Below, one piece after another: positions 1 to 6,652 of a stretch of DNA of 7,255 bases. Origin of the DNA: Clostridiaceae bacterium (GTDB lineage Bacteria > Bacillota > Clostridia > Oscillospirales > Acutalibacteraceae); NCBI GenBank assembly GCA_904502215.1, contig CAJGDQ010000050.1, forward strand, positions 1 through 7,255, read 5' to 3'. Below the pieces are notes generated by a model that searched no databases, had not been told where the DNA came from, and saw only the letters and a program-made list of their open reading frames with translations. Position numbers and translations under genes: made by a program. Each line of letters opens with the position of its first letter. Positions within the stretch are counted from its first letter, which is position 1.

Positions 1-4
1 CAGA

Positions 5-1255
5 ATGGTTTCGGGAACATATAACGAAATCAAGAAGAAAAGCTATGAGGCAGTTGAAAAATTCTGCACTGATGAAAACCATTTCGGAAAAATTTATGTT
101 GATGCTATTAATGAGCATATAGCTTATGAATGCAACAGCCATACTTTAGGACTTAAAGGACTTGAGCATTTTTATCTTGGCGAATATAAGCTTGCCTGTT
201 ATAACGACCATTATGTTAATCTTGAGGAAAAAGCAGTAACAACCGAAACTTGTCATATTTTCATTTCTGTTCATAATAAAACTGGACTGCATATTATAAC
301 TGTTGCCATTCCCGATAACGAATATCTTCCAACCCAGCTTATCGACCAGATGTCTGCCGACCATCTCAATGTTCTTGATGAGGATACTGGTAAATTCGTT
401 GTAATTAAAGACTACTTTGGCAAGATGTTCAATCTTAAAATATGTGGCGATACTAAATTTGTTATGTGTTTATCAAATATGCCCGAAAACCCAACCGAGC
501 TCGGCTATGCCCTTGCGGGAGAAACATATAACAGCGAGCATATTGATTATCATATCTTACCGAAGCATATACAAGAGCTTGTTGGGCCAAACCATTCAAG
601 CTATGATTATTATCATTCGTATATTTCTCATTCTGGAATTGCCTTTATTCTTAACGATTTCTCTAATGATATCGTTAAAAGGGTTGAAAAATACGAAGCA
701 TCGGTTTTATTTGTTGTTGAGTTTGTTTTGCTTCAAAATACTGCTCTTCTCAGAACTAACCGTCATGTTATAAGGGCGCTTGAAGAAAGCGATAAAATAA
801 CCAACGAGGATATTGAAAAACTTTATATTGAGTTTGGAAAAACAATGAAGTTTTGGAACTCGGATATTTATAAATATCCCTATACTCAAAGAGAGGCCGA
901 CCAGGTTATCGAGGCATTCGGAATTAACAAAACCATGGAGGAATATCATAGAAATCAACAGTATCTCGACCGACTTATTGAACTTAAGAGCAAGATGGAT
1001 GAGAAGGATTCTAATGATACAACTAACGGTATTCTTTACGTTCTCTCAGCTGTTGAGGGCAGTGCCGTTACCCTTGGTGCATTACTTTGGTTGTTTAAAA
1101 ACATTCTTGATAAATCAACCGAACTTTACGGTTTGATTGAACAAATAACACGTATTGCTTGGCCGATATTGTTTGTATTTGTTTTACTTTTATTCTCTTC
1201 AAAATGGTTCATTAAACTCAAAAAGAAAATAGCCAAAAAAAATAAGCGGAAGTAA
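5..1255 (+). CDS. Uncharacterised protein with two C-terminal membrane helices (5' end may lie outside window)
   Basis: I do not recognise the family. The reading frame is open from the left edge. The first ATG is at base 5, leaving no room to see a ribosome binding site, so the real start may lie upstream. Of the 416 visible residues, about 1-220 look like a soluble mixed alpha/beta domain with no signal peptide. Residues about 222-335 are mostly helical and charged, including a hydrophobic stretch at 231-249. Two hydrophobic segments follow at about 343-366 and 383-404, joined by a short loop, and the chain ends in a very basic tail (KLKKKIAKKNKRK). A soluble domain, long helices, two membrane helices and a basic tail in that order recall CorA-like ion channels, but the CorA GMN signature is absent from the loop, so this is only an architectural likeness. 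The gene is convergent with the TRAP operon and appears to be the last or only gene of its transcript. That it is a real gene is near certain; its function is unknown. Confidence 0.9.
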   Translation: MVSGTYNEIKKKSYEAVEKFCTDENHFGKIYVDAINEHIAYECNSHTLGLKGLEHFYLGEYKLACYNDHYVNLEEKAVTTETCHIFISVHNKTGLHIITVAIPDNEYLPTQLIDQMSADHLNVLDEDTGKFVVIKDYFGKMFNLKICGDTKFVMCLSNMPENPTELGYALAGETYNSEHIDYHILPKHIQELVGPNHSSYDYYHSYISHSGIAFILNDFSNDIVKRVEKYEASVLFVVEFVLLQNTALLRTNRHVIRALEESDKITNEDIEKLYIEFGKTMKFWNSDIYKYPYTQREADQVIEAFGINKTMEEYHRNQQYLDRLIELKSKMDEKDSNDTTNGILYVLSAVEGSAVTLGALLWLFKNILDKSTELYGLIEQITRIAWPILFVFVLLLFSSKWFIKLKKKIAKKNKRK

Positions 1256-1272
1256 TCTTCCGTTTATTTTTT
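1241..1272 (+). terminator. Rho-independent terminator of the two-helix protein gene
   Basis: A 12-bp stem pairs 1241-1252 with 1257-1268, with one G-U pair, around the 4-base loop TAAT, and the T-run continues to 1272. The stop codon TAA (1253-1255) lies in the loop, so the last codons of the gene form the left arm. The A-rich left flank would also let it act weakly in the other direction. Confidence 0.85.
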
Positions 1273-1286
1273 GCTCCAAAGGAAAA

Positions 1287-1317
1287 GCAGTCCTGAAACC
1301 AAACGTTTCAGGACTGC
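1287..1317 (-). terminator. Rho-independent terminator of the TRAP operon
   Basis: A perfect 13-bp stem pairs 1287-1299 with 1305-1317 around a 5-base loop. Read on the minus strand the hairpin is followed directly by TTTTCC, and it starts only 6 bases after the permease stop codon. There is no T-run on the plus-strand side, so it is directional and serves the TRAP operon. Confidence 0.88.
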
Positions 1318-1323
1318 ATATTA

Positions 1324-3273
1324 TTATGCTAAAATGCTTTTCTTTTTTGTTGCCAGTTGAATAATTGCAATTGCACCAACTAGCGCTAAACCGATGATAT
1401 CGGTTGTAATTCCCGGGTAGATTAAAAGCAAACCGCCAACGGCGCTTATAATTCTTTCATACCAAGCCATCCTATGCAGGAAAAAGCCTTGAAGCGAAGC
1501 CGAAACTCCAAATATACCAACAACCGAGGTAATGCAAATAAGAATAACCTCAAATACGCCTGTATCAACAAAAAGCATTGCCGGATTCAGAGCGAAAACA
1601 TAGGGAACTATGAAGGCTCCGATCGCAAGCTTGGTTGCAGTAAATGCAGTTTTCATCGGGTTTGCCTGAGCAATAGCCGCTCCCGCATAAGCCGCAAGGG
1701 CAACAGGCGGAGTGAGGTCGGCAACGATACCAAAATAGAAAACAAAGAAATGCGCCGCAATATCGGGAACGCCCATCTTAATGAGAATAGGCGCACAGGT
1801 TGCCGCCATAATGCAATAGTTTGCAGTTGTTGGAACACCCATTCCGAGAACGATACAGCAAAGCATTGTTAGGAAAAGGGCGATAATAACCTGATTTCCG
1901 GCCAAGGCTACAATACCATTGATTATAATGTTTGCAAGACCTGTCATAGTGATAGTTCCTGCAATAATGCCTGCAACACCGCAAGCAACAGCAACGGTTA
2001 TCATACCCTGTCCACCTGCTGCAAGCGCTTCGAAAACACGCATAGGAGTAATGCGATTTTCTTTATTAAATAAACCTACAACGATGGTTGCGATAATTGC
2101 AATAGCCGCTGCGAATGCAATTGAATTTCTACCTGTTCCAACAAGATAAATCAAAATAATAAGAGGTAAAAGTAAATAGGTTTGCTTTAAAAGGGGTTTG
2201 AGCCTTGGAAGCTCTTCTTTAGTTAAACCTCTGAGCCCCTCTTTTTTAGCCTCTAAGTGAACTGCGATAAATACGCCGAGGAAATAAAGAACAGCCGGTA
2301 AAATCGCGCGAACAACAATGTTGCTATAAGGAATACCGATGTTTTCAGCCATAAGGAATGCTGCAGCACCCATAATTGGAGGCATTATTTGGCCACCCGT
2401 TGAAGCCGAAGCCTCAGCCGCCGCTGCAAACTCGGGTTTATAGCCTGTTTTCTTCATAAGAGGAATAGTAACCGAGCCCGAGCCTACGGTATTAGCAACC
2501 GATGAGCCCGAAACCATACCCTCCATAGCAGAGGCTACAACGGCAACCTTTGCAGGTCCGCCTGAAAAGCCTCCAACAACCGAGTTTGAAATCTTGATAA
2601 AGAAATCGGCAATTCCGGTTCTTTCAAGAAATGCGCCGAAAATTATGAATATTGCTATAAATTTCGAGCAAGTGTTAATCGGGGTTGAAAGAATACCCGC
2701 AGTTGTTGAATAGAAAAGTTGGCTAAACAATGTTTCTATTCTTCTGATTATATCGGGATTTGTAAGTCCCCAACCGATTGCATAAATAATAAATGCGGTT
2801 GCAACTATAAGTATCGGAAGTCCAACACATCTTCTGCAAAGCTCAAAAAGGCAAAGAATGCCTATTATACCAATAACAATTTGATGTGGTAAGAAATTTC
2901 TTCCTTGAGTTATAATGGTCATCGCATCAAAGGTATAATAAAAGAAAGAGCCTGAACCTATAACCATTAAAATAATATCATACCAGGGCATATAATTAAC
3001 CTTTTGTGCACCCTTTTTTATGGGATAAAGCAAATAGCCTGCAAAAACTATCGAACCCATAAAACTTGAAAGCACTATTTCTTGCGGCCAAGTTGCAAAA
3101 AAGGTTACGTATATGCAAAATAGAGAGAATAACGCAAGAATGGAATTAACAATAATTTTAGGAGTGCCTTCCCAAACCCTTGTGTTGGATTCTCTATCAA
3201 ATTTTTTCATAACGGCATCTAGGTCCATGGGTTGACCTGCTTCTGCCGTTTTCTTCTTTTTGAATAACAACAA
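1324..3273 (-). CDS. TRAP transporter fused permease (DctQ-DctM fusion, TAXI-associated)
   Basis: This is the membrane part of a tripartite ATP-independent periplasmic-type transporter in which the small and large subunits are one chain, as is usual for TAXI-type systems; it uses an ion gradient to import a solute delivered by the binding protein encoded just upstream. The protein has 649 residues, a normal length for the fused family. After a charged N-terminus come about four helices (about 40-170, the DctQ-like part), then the DctM-like part with the typical signatures EASASTGGQIMPP (287-299), GMGVPTTANY (477-486) and GIVADLTPPVALAAY (515-529), and extra helices to the end. The gene ends in tandem TAA codons. 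The start given is TTG, with AGAAAGG 8 bases upstream (3282-3288). An ATG at residue 16 (3226-3228) preceded by AGGT is a plausible alternative, and either choice leaves the membrane core intact. Family assignment is very sure; the substrate cannot be read from sequence. Confidence 0.95.
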   Translation of the reverse strand: MLLFKKKKTAEAGQPMDLDAVMKKFDRESNTRVWEGTPKIIVNSILALFSLFCIYVTFFATWPQEIVLSSFMGSIVFAGYLLYPIKKGAQKVNYMPWYDIILMVIGSGSFFYYTFDAMTIITQGRNFLPHQIVIGIIGILCLFELCRRCVGLPILIVATAFIIYAIGWGLTNPDIIRRIETLFSQLFYSTTAGILSTPINTCSKFIAIFIIFGAFLERTGIADFFIKISNSVVGGFSGGPAKVAVVASAMEGMVSGSSVANTVGSGSVTIPLMKKTGYKPEFAAAAEASASTGGQIMPPIMGAAAFLMAENIGIPYSNIVVRAILPAVLYFLGVFIAVHLEAKKEGLRGLTKEELPRLKPLLKQTYLLLPLIILIYLVGTGRNSIAFAAAIAIIATIVVGLFNKENRITPMRVFEALAAGGQGMITVAVACGVAGIIAGTITMTGLANIIINGIVALAGNQVIIALFLTMLCCIVLGMGVPTTANYCIMAATCAPILIKMGVPDIAAHFFVFYFGIVADLTPPVALAAYAGAAIAQANPMKTAFTATKLAIGAFIVPYVFALNPAMLFVDTGVFEVILICITSVVGIFGVSASLQGFFLHRMAWYERIISAVGGLLLIYPGITTDIIGLALVGAIAIIQLATKKKSILA

Positions 3274-3281
3274 ACTTCCTG

Positions 3282-3288
3282 CCTTTCT
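3282..3288 (-). promoter_or_regulatory. Ribosome binding site supporting a TTG start for the TRAP permease
   Basis: On the minus strand AGAAAGG ends 8 bases before the TTG at 3273-3271, an ideal spacing. No ATG or GTG start in this frame lies between it and the ATG at 3228. A second TTG follows immediately. This supports the TTG start, but does not rule out the internal ATG. Confidence 0.55.
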
Positions 3289-3301
3289 CTAAAAACAGTA
3301 A

Positions 3302-3332
3302 AATAGCTGCGACTGATTTTGCCGCAGCTATT
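3302..3332 (-). terminator. Hairpin between the TRAP binding-protein and permease genes (possible attenuator)
   Basis: A perfect 10-bp stem pairs 3302-3311 with 3323-3332 around an 11-base loop. On the minus strand it is followed by a T-rich tail (TTACTGTTTTT) and then the permease ribosome binding site. It lies in the 87-base gap between the two TRAP genes. A leaky terminator or a stabilising 3' hairpin here would let the cell make more binding protein than permease, as is known for many binding-protein-dependent transporters. The tail is interrupted, so partial rather than full termination is expected. Confidence 0.6.
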
Positions 3333-3360
3333 ACTCTTTTGAAAATCAACCCGCAGTCAA

Positions 3361-4347
3361 TTATTTAACTGCAACTTCAATATTCTTTTCCTTGAAGTAT
3401 TTAGCAGCGCCTGCGTGGAAAGGAACGGTAAGACCCTGAGTAGCATTTTCAAGGCTTAATTCTGCACCTTTTGCGTGTTCTTTTGTTATATCTGCGATAT
3501 TATCAAAAATTGCTTTTGTAATCTTATAAACATCATCTTCGGTAGCAGATGCCGAAACAATTAAGGTTGCCTTAACGGTAACGGTTAAAACTTCAGCAGC
3601 CTGGTTAGCATAGGTGCCTGCAGGAATCTTATAAACTGAATAGAAGGTATTATCCTTCATAAGCTTATCAGCAATAGCGCCATCAATAGGAACGATGCGG
3701 GTTTTAGCATTGGTCATGCAAAGCTCAGTAATAGCAGGAGTTGGAGCGCCTGCAACGATGAATGCAGCATCAATTTTGCCATCCTTAAGACCATCAGCAC
3801 TTTGGTCAAAGTTTAGATACTGAGGATTGATATCCTTCTCGGTTAAACCTGCAGCAGCGAGGATATCCATAGCATTGAAATAAACACCCGAACCTGCAGC
3901 ACCGATAGAAACCTTCTTACCCTTAAGGTCTGCAACAGACTTAATATTGGGGTTGGTGGTTACGAGTTGAACTGCCTCTGCATAAAGACCTGCAACGGTG
4001 CGGAAGGTATTGATTTTGCCTTCAGTCTCAAAAGAGCGGGTTCCCTGCCAAGCATAGTGCATAACGTCAGACTGAACAGTTCCTAACTGATAGTCACCAA
4101 CATCGATACCCTGAATATTGTCCTTAGAACCGCCGGTAGAAACAGCGTTAACACTGATACCTGCATTGTTTCCAATATATTGGCCTAAAATTCCGCCATA
4201 TGCATAATATGTGCCGGTTGGGCTTCCTGTGCCCATAGCCATAGAAGTTGCACCCTGCTGTGCCTCACTGCCTGTTCCTGCAGTGCCGCAAGAGCAAAGA
4301 GCAAAAATCATAGCAAGCGCCATAACGATAGAAATGATTTTTTTCAT
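3361..4347 (-). CDS. TAXI-family TRAP transporter solute-binding lipoprotein
   Basis: This is the extracytoplasmic binding subunit that captures the solute and presents it to the fused permease encoded 87 bases downstream. The 328-residue protein begins with a lipoprotein signal peptide: MKK, a hydrophobic stretch (4-17), then LCSC, with Cys20 the likely lipidated residue, followed by a Gly/Ser/Thr-rich linker. The mature part has the TAXI hallmarks GTGSPTGTYYAYGG (39-52), a TGGSKDNI/GDYQLGTVQSD segment (71-94), VADLKGKKVSIGAAGSGVY (138-156) and a C-terminal FHAGAAKYFKE (310-320). Lipid anchoring fits a cell with a single membrane. The ATG start is supported by GGAGG 8 bases upstream (4356-4360), and a strong promoter lies just beyond. 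A crystallised TAXI protein from Thermus was found with glutamate or glutamine, but ligands vary and this one cannot be predicted. Confidence 0.95.
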   Translation of the reverse strand: MKKIISIVMALAMIFALCSCGTAGTGSEAQQGATSMAMGTGSPTGTYYAYGGILGQYIGNNAGISVNAVSTGGSKDNIQGIDVGDYQLGTVQSDVMHYAWQGTRSFETEGKINTFRTVAGLYAEAVQLVTTNPNIKSVADLKGKKVSIGAAGSGVYFNAMDILAAAGLTEKDINPQYLNFDQSADGLKDGKIDAAFIVAGAPTPAITELCMTNAKTRIVPIDGAIADKLMKDNTFYSVYKIPAGTYANQAAEVLTVTVKATLIVSASATEDDVYKITKAIFDNIADITKEHAKGAELSLENATQGLTVPFHAGAAKYFKEKNIEVAVK

Positions 4348-4381
4348 AATATTTTCCTCCTAATATATATTAACAAAAAAC

Positions 4382-4410
4382 ATTATACACAAATTTTGCA
4401 TTTTTGGCAA
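4382..4410 (-). promoter_or_regulatory. Promoter of the TRAP operon
   Basis: On the minus strand TTGCCA (4410-4405) and TATAAT (4387-4382) are separated by exactly 17 bases, a near-consensus housekeeping sigma-factor promoter. Transcription would begin near 4375, leaving a short leader with the GGAGG site at 4356-4360. Two near-identical AT-rich 13-mers (4391-4403 and 4413-4425) flank the -35 box and could be a regulator site. Confidence 0.8.
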
Positions 4411-4473
4411 GAAAAATTTGCATTTATTTCATAATTGTAATCTTATTATTGAATTTTTATGCATTTTTCTCTA

Positions 4474-4502
4474 TTGATATGAATTTTTATTCGTGTTATA
4501 AT
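4474..4502 (+). promoter_or_regulatory. Promoter of the acyltransferase gene
   Basis: TTGATA (4474-4479) and TATAAT (4497-4502) are separated by 17 bases, and TGT directly before the -10 box makes it an extended -10. The start of transcription would be near 4509, giving a leader of about 20 bases. It is divergent from the TRAP promoter, the two -35 boxes being about 64 bases apart. Confidence 0.8.
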
Positions 4503-4513
4503 CTTTTTGTAAA

Positions 4514-4522
4514 AGAAAGGGG
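4514..4522 (+). promoter_or_regulatory. Ribosome binding site fixing the acyltransferase start
   Basis: AGAAAGGGG ends 7 bases before the ATG at 4530. The frame stays open to a TTG at 4404, but those 42 extra codons would lie upstream of and across the promoter, so the ATG at 4530 is the start. Confidence 0.85.
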
Positions 4523-4529
4523 CAAAATT

Positions 4530-5570
4530 ATGACTAAAAGGAAGCTAAATATCGAATTTATAAGAATTTTTGCGGTTATAATGACCATTTCAATCCACGT
4601 TTCAAACCTTTATCTCAATAGCTTCGGTAATATTCCAAACAGTTTCTTCGGTTTTGGAGCAGTTTTCAATTCTTTTGCCAGAGTTTGCGTTCCCTTGTTT
4701 TTTATGATAAGCGGCGCTTTTGCTCTCGAAAAGGAATTTGACCGCAAAAAATATTTTGAAAGGATTTTTAAATTTCTTATAATTCTTATCGCTTGGAGCG
4801 CAATATACTATTTTTGCAAAAGCGGATTCGGAATAAAAAATCTCGGCAAGGTTATAACAAATTCCTTTTTTAATGCAAATATGACCTCGAGGCATTTGTG
4901 GTATATGTATCCGCTTATAGGCATCTATTTGGCCCTGCCTTTCATTCAAAATATGTGCAAAAATATGAGCCGAGAACTTGAAAATTTATTTTTAATATTA
5001 TGGTTTTGCCTTTCGGGACTTTCGGTTGCTTTTCTTCCTTTAGCCAAATTTATAACCAAAACAGATATTGAAATTTCCTATCCCGTTCCCCTTTTAAATT
5101 CAGCTTATTATCTTGGTTACTTTATTGCAGGGCATATTCTTTATAAACGCTTTAAAAACATTGAGCTCTCCAAAAAACAAAATATTCTTTTGATTTTTGG
5201 ATATATTTTATCCTCTTCCGCTTCAGCAATTATTACATATTTTGTTTCTTTGAAAATCAATAGACTTTGCGAGCCGACAGGATGGTATAAAAGTGCCCTT
5301 ATAATCCTTGCAACCGCCTTCATTTTTATCCTTTTTGCCAACAAGGAAAAAGCCTTCAAAAGCCCTATTATATCTCTATTTTCAAGCCAAACCTTTGGCA
5401 TTTATCTTTCGCATATGCTCTTTTTAAACATCATAAAAAAGTGCATAGTTATAACCGATATTAACCCACTGATTTCGGTGCCGGTTATAACCCTTATTGT
5501 ATATCTTGCTTCTTGGATTTTTAGTTTAATATTATCAAAAATTCCATTGCTCAAAAAGTTAATAGCATAA
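4530..5570 (+). CDS. Membrane acyltransferase, acyltransferase-3 family
   Basis: The 346-residue protein belongs to the integral-membrane acyltransferase-3 (WecH/OatA-like) superfamily, whose members move acetyl or other acyl groups onto sugars of surface polysaccharides, peptidoglycan or lipids. Visible signatures are the first helix with Arg12 and the presumed catalytic His23 (IEFIRIFAVIMTISIHVS), RVCVPLFFMISGAF (51-64), RHLWYMYPLIGIYLALPF (121-138) and SQTFGIYLSHMLFL (286-299). About ten hydrophobic segments fill the chain. There is no attached SGNH or other extracytoplasmic domain, so it is the single-domain form. It has its own promoter and terminator and no glycan-synthesis gene beside it, so the acceptor cannot be inferred from context. 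Lys/Ile/Phe-rich AT-biased codon use fits its neighbours. Family assignment is secure; exact substrate is open. Confidence 0.92.
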   Translation: MTKRKLNIEFIRIFAVIMTISIHVSNLYLNSFGNIPNSFFGFGAVFNSFARVCVPLFFMISGAFALEKEFDRKKYFERIFKFLIILIAWSAIYYFCKSGFGIKNLGKVITNSFFNANMTSRHLWYMYPLIGIYLALPFIQNMCKNMSRELENLFLILWFCLSGLSVAFLPLAKFITKTDIEISYPVPLLNSAYYLGYFIAGHILYKRFKNIELSKKQNILLIFGYILSSSASAIITYFVSLKINRLCEPTGWYKSALIILATAFIFILFANKEKAFKSPIISLFSSQTFGIYLSHMLFLNIIKKCIVITDINPLISVPVITLIVYLASWIFSLILSKIPLLKKLIA

Positions 5571-5571
5571 T

Positions 5572-5602
5572 AAAAACCGAAGCATAAAGCTTCGGTTTTT
5601 TT
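5572..5602. terminator. Bidirectional terminator between acyltransferase and methyltransferase genes
   Basis: A perfect 12-bp stem pairs 5572-5583 with 5589-5600 around the 5-base loop ATAAA. It begins 2 bases after the acyltransferase stop and its T-run (to 5602) runs into the stop codon of the converging methyltransferase gene. The A-run on the left arm provides a T-run on the minus strand, so it can serve both genes. Confidence 0.9.
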
Positions 5603-6266
5603 ACCATATAAACGGTATTAATCGGTATTTAACCTTTTGCTTATATTCGCTGTAACCTGCAAGCTCTTTTTCAAGCAACTCCTCTTCCCCTTTTATTCGC
5701 TTTGCGATTATAAAAGGATATTCTAAAAAGATTATAAACGAATATATAGAACCCAAAATCAATGGCATTGATAAGAACAAAATCAGAGTTGCGCTATACA
5801 TCGGGTGGCGAACAATAGCGTAAAGTCCCGTATCCACTACCCTTTGGTTTTCTTCAACCTTGATAGTTCGGCTAAGATAAATATTTTCCCTTAAAACCTC
5901 GGCATAAAGAATATAAGCCGAAATAAAGACTGCCGCCGCTATGTAAACTGCCGTTTTAGGCAGCATATACCAACCAAAACGAAAACCAAGACCTGCAATA
6001 ATAAAGCCTAAAATGAACATAAGTCCACTAAGCTTTATAACCAAATCCTGCTCTTTTTGTTTTTCTTTAGCCTCAAGCCTTCTTTTTAGTAAATCGGGGT
6101 TTTTAAACATCATAAAAAGGCCTGCTATAAACATCGGAATAAACAAAACTCCAAGCAATAACCAACCGTTTAAAAAAACAAAACTTCCTGCAGGCAAGAA
6201 AATAAGCGCACCAACTAAAACAACACCTAACAAAAACTTTGTTACGGCACTTATGAATAATTTCAT
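5601..6266 (-). CDS. Isoprenylcysteine carboxyl methyltransferase-like membrane protein
   Basis: The 221-residue protein matches the ICMT/phospholipid methyltransferase family of membrane enzymes that use S-adenosylmethionine. About five hydrophobic segments (about 10-54 as two helices, 79-97, 104-124, 158-183) precede or surround the conserved C-terminal part: VVDTGLYAIVRHPMY (143-157, with the His-Pro of the cofactor site), GEEELL (193-198) and GYSEYKQKVKYRLIPFIW (204-221). Bacteria lack prenylated CAAX proteins, and most bacterial members have no known substrate, so the reaction is inferred only as a methyl transfer. The frame stays open upstream to 6377, across the terminator and into tRNA-Gln, so the ATG at 6266 was chosen. 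GAAAGGA (6285-6279) lies 12 bases upstream, a rather long spacing. No convincing promoter is visible between the tRNA terminator and this start, so it may depend on readthrough. Confidence 0.9.
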   Translation of the reverse strand: MKLFISAVTKFLLGVVLVGALIFLPAGSFVFLNGWLLLGVLFIPMFIAGLFMMFKNPDLLKRRLEAKEKQKEQDLVIKLSGLMFILGFIIAGLGFRFGWYMLPKTAVYIAAAVFISAYILYAEVLRENIYLSRTIKVEENQRVVDTGLYAIVRHPMYSATLILFLSMPLILGSIYSFIIFLEYPFIIAKRIKGEEELLEKELAGYSEYKQKVKYRLIPFIW

Positions 6267-6314
6267 TATAATATTGCATCCTTTCAAAAAAAGAAGGGTT
6301 AATAGTGAAAAAGT

Positions 6315-6344
6315 AAAATCGACAAGCCAAAGCTTGCCGATTTT
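6315..6344 (-). terminator. Terminator following tRNA-Gln
   Basis: On the minus strand a 13-bp stem (6344-6332 with 6327-6315, one G-U pair) closes a 4-base loop and is followed by a T-rich tail (TTTTACTTTTT). It starts 2 bases after the CCA end of tRNA-Gln. On the plus strand the G-U becomes an A-C mismatch, so it favours the minus direction. Confidence 0.8.
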
Positions 6345-6345
6345 T

Positions 6346-6419
6346 TGGCTGGGGAATAGGGATTCGAACCCCAACAAACAGAGTCAGAGTCTGTCGTGCT
6401 ACCGTTACACAATTCCCCA
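6346..6419 (-). tRNA. tRNA-Gln (anticodon CUG)
   Basis: A full cloverleaf of 74 nt with encoded CCA can be drawn. The acceptor stem TGGGGAA/TTCCCCA has 7 pairs, the discriminator is G, the anticodon stem is ACAGA/TCTGT with loop CTCTGAC giving anticodon CTG, and the T-loop is TTCGAAT on a stem with one G-U pair. The U1-A72 pair and the 3' TTCCCCAGCCA end resemble bacterial glutamine tRNAs. It reads codon CAG. Confidence 0.95.
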
Positions 6420-6438
6420 AAATTTATGCAACAAAAAT

Positions 6439-6466
6439 ATTATACCCTTTTTTCTCTGTATGTCAA
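6439..6466 (-). promoter_or_regulatory. Promoter of tRNA-Gln
   Basis: Consensus TTGACA (6466-6461) and TATAAT (6444-6439) on the minus strand are separated by 16 bases. The start of transcription would fall near 6432, about 12 bases before the mature tRNA. Confidence 0.85.
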
Positions 6467-6536
6467 GTGAAAATTTTAAAATTTAAGTAACTTTTTTAAT
6501 ATATGAACAAAAATCAAATAAGAAATTATAAAAGTC

Positions 6537-6565
6537 TTGAAATCTGATGAATTATATGTTAATAT
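6537..6565 (+). promoter_or_regulatory. Promoter of tRNA-Ala
   Basis: TTGAAA (6537-6542) and TAATAT (6560-6565) are separated by 17 bases, with TGT directly before the -10 box as an extended -10. Transcription would start only about 5 bases before the mature tRNA at 6577. Confidence 0.65.
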
Positions 6566-6576
6566 GATTGGGTCTT

Positions 6577-6652
<76 letters not shown>

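Noticed and set aside
1474..1872. Plus-strand frames inside the TRAP permease gene
   Set aside because: They are antisense to a strongly conserved transporter and their translations show no family features.
3353..3372. GCAGT/ACTGC inverted repeat at the binding-protein stop codon
   Set aside because: Only 5 bp with a 10-base AT-rich loop and no T-run; expected by chance.
4404..4529. 42-codon N-terminal extension of the acyltransferase
   Set aside because: It would begin with a TTG upstream of both promoter boxes and lacks a ribosome binding site, whereas the ATG at 4530 has an excellent one.
6267..6377. N-terminal extension of the methyltransferase into tRNA-Gln
   Set aside because: The extra codons come from the tRNA and its terminator hairpin; the family begins at the membrane helix after the ATG at 6266.
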